From Candidatus Gastranaerophilales bacterium (GTDB lineage Bacteria > Cyanobacteriota > Vampirovibrionia > Gastranaerophilales > Gastranaerophilaceae), in NCBI GenBank assembly GCA_944324865.1, contig CALUXW010000008.1, positions 1-55,591 on the forward strand: DNA of 55,591 bases. Direction: 5' to 3'. The translations under genes and the position numbers were made by a program. Shown in pieces: positions 52,179-55,591 of the stretch; position 1 is the stretch's first letter, and the number at the start of each line of letters is the position of its first letter. The notes beneath the pieces were generated by a model. It was not told the origin of the DNA. It did no database searches and was given only the letters and a program-made list of their open reading frames with translations.

Positions 52179-52724
52179 ATGAATATAAAATTAAATGAAC
52201 TTTTTTTTGTATGTGTAAAAATAGGAACCTTATTGTTGGGTGGGGGGTATGTTATTGTGCCTCTTTTGGTAAATGAATTTTGTAATAAGCGAAATTGGCT
52301 AACTCGTGAAGAAATAGTAGATTTTTATGCTATGGGTCAATGTATACCAGGTATTATTGCACCAAATACAATTATGTTGGCTGGTTATAAACTAAGGGGT
52401 AAAACAGGTGCGTTTTGTGCGCTTTTGGGGCTTATTCTTGCACCTTTTGTTGCAATATTGGCACTTGCATCTTTTGTTTCGATATTACTCAAATCGGTTA
52501 TTATGAATGATATTTTCTGGGGAGTAAATGTTGCGATAATTATTCTTGTTATACTTACCGTAAAAGAGGTTTGGAGTGTTTCAATTGTTGACAAGGCAAC
52601 CTTTTTAATGTTTTTAATTGCATTTTTAATGTGTATTTTTGGAGTTTCTCCGGCTGTAATAATTATTCTTGCAGTTTTGTGCGGTTTTTTAAGAATTAAA
52701 ATTGCAAAAGGTGGCTGTAAATGA
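52179..52724 (+). CDS. chromate transporter, N-terminal-type half (CHR family)
   Basis: One of a pair of short-chain CHR proteins, each with about 5-6 membrane helices, that together form the transporter; characterised members export chromate with protons. The 181-aa protein shows the conserved motifs FFVCVKIGTLLLGGGYVIVPLLV, NWLTREEIVDFYAMGQCIPGIIAPN and AGYKLRGKTGAFCALLGLILAPF. Its stop overlaps the partner's start by four bases (ATGA). Substrate in a gut-type organism is doubtful; many CHR proteins have no known chromate link. Confidence 0.88.
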   Translation: MNIKLNELFFVCVKIGTLLLGGGYVIVPLLVNEFCNKRNWLTREEIVDFYAMGQCIPGIIAPNTIMLAGYKLRGKTGAFCALLGLILAPFVAILALASFVSILLKSVIMNDIFWGVNVAIIILVILTVKEVWSVSIVDKATFLMFLIAFLMCIFGVSPAVIIILAVLCGFLRIKIAKGGCK

Positions 52725-53308
52725 TTTTTATTCTTTTGTGTTTTGAGTTTGCAAAAATCGGACTTTTTTCTTTTGGCGGCGGATATGCTACATTGCCTTT
52801 TTTGTACCATATGAGTGAGGTTTATGATTGGTTTTCGCTTACGGAGCTATCGCAAATGCTTGCTGTTTCAAGTATTACTCCGGGTCCTGTCGGGCTAAAT
52901 GTTGCAACTTTTGCCGGTTTTAAAACAGCAGGCGTACTTGGTTCTTTTTGTGCAACGATGTCGATTATGCTCCCATCATTTATTTTTGTTGTAGTTATTT
53001 CAAAGATGCTCAAAAAATTTAAAAATAGTCCGATTTTATTTTCGGTTATGTATGTTTTACGTCCGGTAGCTGCAGCGTTGCTTGCTGCTGTTTCTTTCCG
53101 CCTGTTTTTTAATTCTGTTGTAAAATTTGATATTTTTTCAAATTTTACCTTTAAAAACTTTGATACAAAAGCGTTTTTACTTTTTATTATTTTATTGATA
53201 ATAAGCTTAAGGGTAAAAAAAGATCCGCTTGTCTATCTTGCATTAGGTGCAATAGCAGGTATTTTATTGCATCTAAACCATATTTTAAATTTAATTCCGC
53301 TTAATTAA
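52721..53308 (+). CDS. chromate transporter, second half (CHR family)
   Basis: The 195-aa partner of the preceding protein, with the paired motifs CFEFAKIGLFSFGGGYATLPFL, FSLTELSQMLAVSSITPGPVGLNVATFAGF and GVLGSFCATMSIMLPSF. It has about six membrane helices, and the two halves are expected in opposite membrane orientation. Translationally coupled to the first half. Nothing else in the neighbourhood suggests metal resistance. Confidence 0.88.
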   Translation: MIFILLCFEFAKIGLFSFGGGYATLPFLYHMSEVYDWFSLTELSQMLAVSSITPGPVGLNVATFAGFKTAGVLGSFCATMSIMLPSFIFVVVISKMLKKFKNSPILFSVMYVLRPVAAALLAAVSFRLFFNSVVKFDIFSNFTFKNFDTKAFLLFIILLIISLRVKKDPLVYLALGAIAGILLHLNHILNLIPLN

Positions 53309-53360
53309 TTGACACATTATTTATTAAAAAATATACTAAAGATATTGAAATAGAGGGTTT

Positions 53361-54227
53361 ATGAAAACAATAACTATTGATAAAACAAAATGTACCCATT
53401 GCGGGCTTTGTATAAGTGATTGTACAACAGGGTGTATAGATTTTGACAGTGAAAATTTCCCTAAAATCGTTGATGAAAAAAGATGTATTTCTTGTCAGCA
53501 TTGTCTTGCAATTTGCCCGACAGGCGCACTTTCTTTTGGTGATAAACATCCGAATGACTCTCAAGCTGTTGAATATAGTGATATTTTAGGGCTGATAAAA
53601 TCAAGAAGAAGCGTAAGGCAATATGGGGAAGATGAAATTGCCCCTGAGATTATGGACAAGCTAAAGCAAATGCTCCCTTATGTTCCAACGGGGTGCAATA
53701 ATCACTCGCTGCATTTTTCAATCGTTGAGAAAAAATCCGCAATGGATGAAATCAGAAAAAAAGTAAATGATTTATTGATTAAAACAATGTCATATAAAGC
53801 ACTTTCGCCGATTATGAATAAGTTTTCAAGATATAAAGACGCTTTTTTAAAGGGTGAAGATGTAATATTTAGAGGCGCTCCTCATATGATTGTTGCTTCA
53901 TCCCCTCTTAGTGCACCTTGCGCTAATGTTGACCCTATAATTGCTCTTAGCTATTTTGAACTTTATGCTCAACATTTGGGGCTTGGTACATGCTGGTGCG
54001 GTTTTGCTCAGGCATGCTTAAAAATCTTCCCTGAGCTTTGCGAAATGCTTGAAATTCCACCAGGGTATAAACCCGTATATGTTATGCTTTTTGGTAATCC
54101 AAAGGTGAAATATCAAAGAACGGTGCAGCCTGAGCCGTATTCAATTTCAGAAATAAAAGAGATTCACAAAAAAGACTCTTGTGTTTTCTGCAAAATAAAG
54201 AGGTTTGTAACTAATTTCTTAAGATAA
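53361..54227 (+). CDS. ferredoxin-nitroreductase fusion protein
   Basis: A 288-aa flavoprotein. The N-terminal ~65 residues form a 2[4Fe-4S] ferredoxin (CTHCGLCISDC and CISCQHCLAIC, each completed by a CP/CI continuation). The remainder is a nitroreductase-family FMN domain (IKSRRSVRQYGEDEIAPEIMDKLKQML, CNNHSLHFSIV, GLGTCWCGFAQACLKIFPELCEMLEIPPGYKPVYVMLFGNPKVKYQR). Such fusions are common in anaerobes and pass electrons from a ferredoxin-type donor to a nitro, quinone or other acceptor. GAGGG precedes the ATG. Its last 64 bases overlap the end of the convergent membrane gene. Confidence 0.9.
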   Translation: MKTITIDKTKCTHCGLCISDCTTGCIDFDSENFPKIVDEKRCISCQHCLAICPTGALSFGDKHPNDSQAVEYSDILGLIKSRRSVRQYGEDEIAPEIMDKLKQMLPYVPTGCNNHSLHFSIVEKKSAMDEIRKKVNDLLIKTMSYKALSPIMNKFSRYKDAFLKGEDVIFRGAPHMIVASSPLSAPCANVDPIIALSYFELYAQHLGLGTCWCGFAQACLKIFPELCEMLEIPPGYKPVYVMLFGNPKVKYQRTVQPEPYSISEIKEIHKKDSCVFCKIKRFVTNFLR

Positions 54228-54919
54228 TTATTGGTCGGCTTTATTTTTTTTTCTATTAGTTCAATAACAAATTGTGCAATAGTTAATAAAATAGCAATTA
54301 TAAAATGAGTACAGAATATTAAAATAGATACCCAAAGAGGTAACCCCCAGTACTTGTGTGCACCATAGATTCCTGCGATTGTTCCAATAATTGGAATATA
54401 TGCGACAAAACCTCCTATTAGCAAAGATAAGAACCAGTTGTTTAAAACGTAGTATACTCCTGCATAGACAGCTGCCCACTGTGCAATACCAAGGCCAAAG
54501 TAGCCTGCTACAAATATGATGGTTAGTGCGATGGAAATAAAATCTTTTAATTGAGCCAAGAAAGGTTTTTGCCTGTTGTCCGTCAGGTCTTTGGATTTTA
54601 TAAACGAAAGAATTAATAAGAATATCGGCAAAATACCAAAAATACCAAGCCACCTGTACCAGCCGATGTCTTTTAATCTTTTTATTGCCATTACAACTGT
54701 AACATATATGCTAATTATGCACAGAGTAAAAAGCACCCCCTCTACAAAAGGTGTATGGCTTGCAATAGCCCTGTTCCATAAGTATTCTACTATTTGGTTG
54801 AAAATTAAAATTAATACTGTAAAAATAAAACAGGTTTTTCTGCCAATTACTCCTTTTGTCGAAAACAGGTTTAAGTTTTCTGCTTTTTTGTTTTTATCCG
54901 GGTTTATTATTTCATTCAT
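54164..54919 (-). CDS. DUF805-like membrane protein
   Basis: A 251-aa inner-membrane protein with about six helices. The N-terminal half shows the DUF805 pattern, a start like GVIGRKTCFIFTVLILIFNQ, VMAIKRLKDIGWYRWLGIFGILPIFLLIL. The C-terminal half has further helices with a GTIAGIYGAHKYWGLPL stretch. Function unknown. The 64-base convergent overlap with the nitroreductase gene is long, so the last ~20 residues could be a recent extension. Its start overlaps the stop of the gene upstream by 8 bases. Confidence 0.75.
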   Translation of the reverse strand: MNEIINPDKNKKAENLNLFSTKGVIGRKTCFIFTVLILIFNQIVEYLWNRAIASHTPFVEGVLFTLCIISIYVTVVMAIKRLKDIGWYRWLGIFGILPIFLLILSFIKSKDLTDNRQKPFLAQLKDFISIALTIIFVAGYFGLGIAQWAAVYAGVYYVLNNWFLSLLIGGFVAYIPIIGTIAGIYGAHKYWGLPLWVSILIFCTHFIIAILLTIAQFVIELIEKKIKPTNNYLKKLVTNLFILQKTQESFL

Positions 54920-55208
54920 TTATACTGCTTTTGAGTTCTTTTAAGTATATGCACGCAATTATAAAATCCATGATCTTCCATATGACTTTGTCTAAATAAA
55001 CAGGTATTAATGGGTTGAATATTATTGCTATTGCCCAGTATATTAATGAAATTGTATGCTTATCTTTGTATTTTAAAGCTATAAAAATTGAAGTTATAGT
55101 TATGGTAAATCTCAAAAGCGTATAAAAACCATAATACGGTACAGTCCATATTATTGAAACAATGAGAAAAACCAGAGAGATTATGATAAATTTTGAGAGT
55201 ATATTCAT
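54912..55208 (-). CDS. small membrane protein, DUF6804-like
   Basis: A 98-aa protein with three membrane helices (ILSKFIIISLVFLIVSIIW, LLRFTITITSIFIAL, WAIAIIFNPLIPVYLDKVIWKIMDFIIACIYL). The AIIFNPLIPVYLDKVIWKIMD stretch resembles what I recall of DUF6804. An in-frame ATG at 55226 would add six residues, but the -35/-10 pair at 55227-55255 would place the transcript start after it, so the ATG at 55208 is preferred; neither has a good ribosome site. Coupled to the DUF805-like gene. Confidence 0.65.
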   Translation of the reverse strand: MNILSKFIIISLVFLIVSIIWTVPYYGFYTLLRFTITITSIFIALKYKDKHTISLIYWAIAIIFNPLIPVYLDKVIWKIMDFIIACIYLKELKSSINE

Positions 55209-55226
55209 AAAAAACCAGCTACGCAT

Positions 55227-55255
55227 ACACTACCATGTTTTGTAATATGTGTCAA
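55227..55255 (-). promoter_or_regulatory. candidate promoter for the terminal membrane-protein pair
   Basis: On the minus strand a perfect TTGACA (55250-55255), 17 bases, TAGTGT (55227-55232). The -10 is weak. Confidence 0.35.
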
Positions 55256-55591
55256 ATTAATTTATATGTAATCATAATTTTTGATTATTAAAATTGCATT
55301 TTTATTAAAAACATTATAGAATACCGCCCTTATTTTGAAGCTTTCTCAGGTTTGTCAATTTATGCTTAGTTGATGGTACCTATATGGTGAAATTTATATA
55401 CAATGAACTGTTGTAGCAAGCAAGACTCCTGATATACAGATTCTTTTATAATTAATGCGGTTGTAAGTTTAGAAATTATACCGTCATATTTTTGATGAAA
55501 AATGTAAAGAGTTCTTATAAGTGAACTTCTGATAAAAGATTAAAAGCTCAGTAAGATAGATATTTTATATAAAAATTTTTAATTCTCTAAA
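55256..55591. other. gene-free end of window
   Basis: I find no protein gene, tRNA or terminator on either strand. Only short frames such as a 10-codon one near 55384 and a TATAAT on the minus strand near 55480 appear. It may be the upstream region of a gene beyond the window. Confidence 0.4.

Noticed and set aside
55496..55526. AGTTC...GAACT dyad near the window end
   Set aside because: Only five pairs with an AT-rich centre and no promoter context; expected by chance.
1..55591. tRNA, rRNA, CRISPR array, IS element or prophage
   Set aside because: No T-loop-like GGTTCRA box with acceptor pairing, no regularly spaced direct repeats, no transposase or integrase, and no long terminal inverted repeats were seen on reading through.

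Overview
The window is about 55.6 kb of AT-rich bacterial chromosome using the standard bacterial code (TGA works as a stop, for example at the end of holA). It looks like a gut or host-associated Melainabacteria/Vampirovibrionia-type relative of the cyanobacteria, plausibly Gastranaerophilales. The support is a DUF3326 gene (a family I know from cyanobacteria and plastids), a threonyl-tRNA synthetase without a TGS domain, a GTAC-N4-GTAC SOS operator of cyanobacterial type, a prepilin-like surface protein, and the absence of any photosynthesis gene. This placement is inference from recalled families. No tRNA, rRNA, CRISPR array, insertion sequence or prophage is visible, so the window reads as vertically inherited core chromosome.

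Layout. 1-7.2 kb: truncated thrS and a 58-aa small gene on the minus strand, then a plus-strand run glucokinase-holA-holB-DUF3326-prepilin, and cobO behind its own leader. 7.2-10.6 kb: minus-strand GIY-YIG protein, dus and a long secreted TPR protein. 10.7-13 kb: bioG-bioC, convergent with a group-2 sigma factor. 13-13.5 kb: a 580-base intergenic region holding repeats and a candidate small RNA. 13.5-22 kb: ribH, two uncharacterised envelope or coiled-coil proteins, rseP, rpsU, yajQ, nadK, recN and an orphan. 22-27 kb (minus): ftsY, nusB, glycosyltransferase, glyS. 27-34 kb: an unusual multidomain membrane protein, recG, a CHASE2 adenylate cyclase and ctpA. 34-40.4 kb (minus): UPF0210/ACT/61-aa/deoC/hydroxyacid dehydrogenase, a dicarboxylate symporter, yqeK, nadD. 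40.4-48 kb (plus): rqcH, a DUF1796 protein, pheT, a pseudouridine synthase, serS, carbonic anhydrase. 48-52 kb (minus): yidD, a CMP-sugar synthetase, a degenerate PurD-like ATP-grasp protein, rpsO, and an SOS pair (HTH-UmuD-like regulator plus UmuC). 52-55.2 kb: split chromate transporter, ferredoxin-nitroreductase, two small membrane proteins, then a gene-free tail.

Most genes are housekeeping (replication, translation, cofactors, repair, proteolysis). The points most worth a second look are: (a) a 20-nt element plus a GCAATT box at identical spacing in front of two small transcription units, one of them a G-free candidate small RNA beside the group-2 sigma gene; (b) an HTH-UmuD hybrid coupled to UmuC under a LexA-type box; (c) a membrane protein joining an unknown N-terminal domain, an anti-sigma-type zinc finger and a TonB-like C-terminus; (d) several genes without a Shine-Dalgarno whose -10 box lies exactly where a leaderless mRNA needs it; (e) a PurD homologue stripped of its nucleotide-binding motifs next to a CMP-sugar synthetase.
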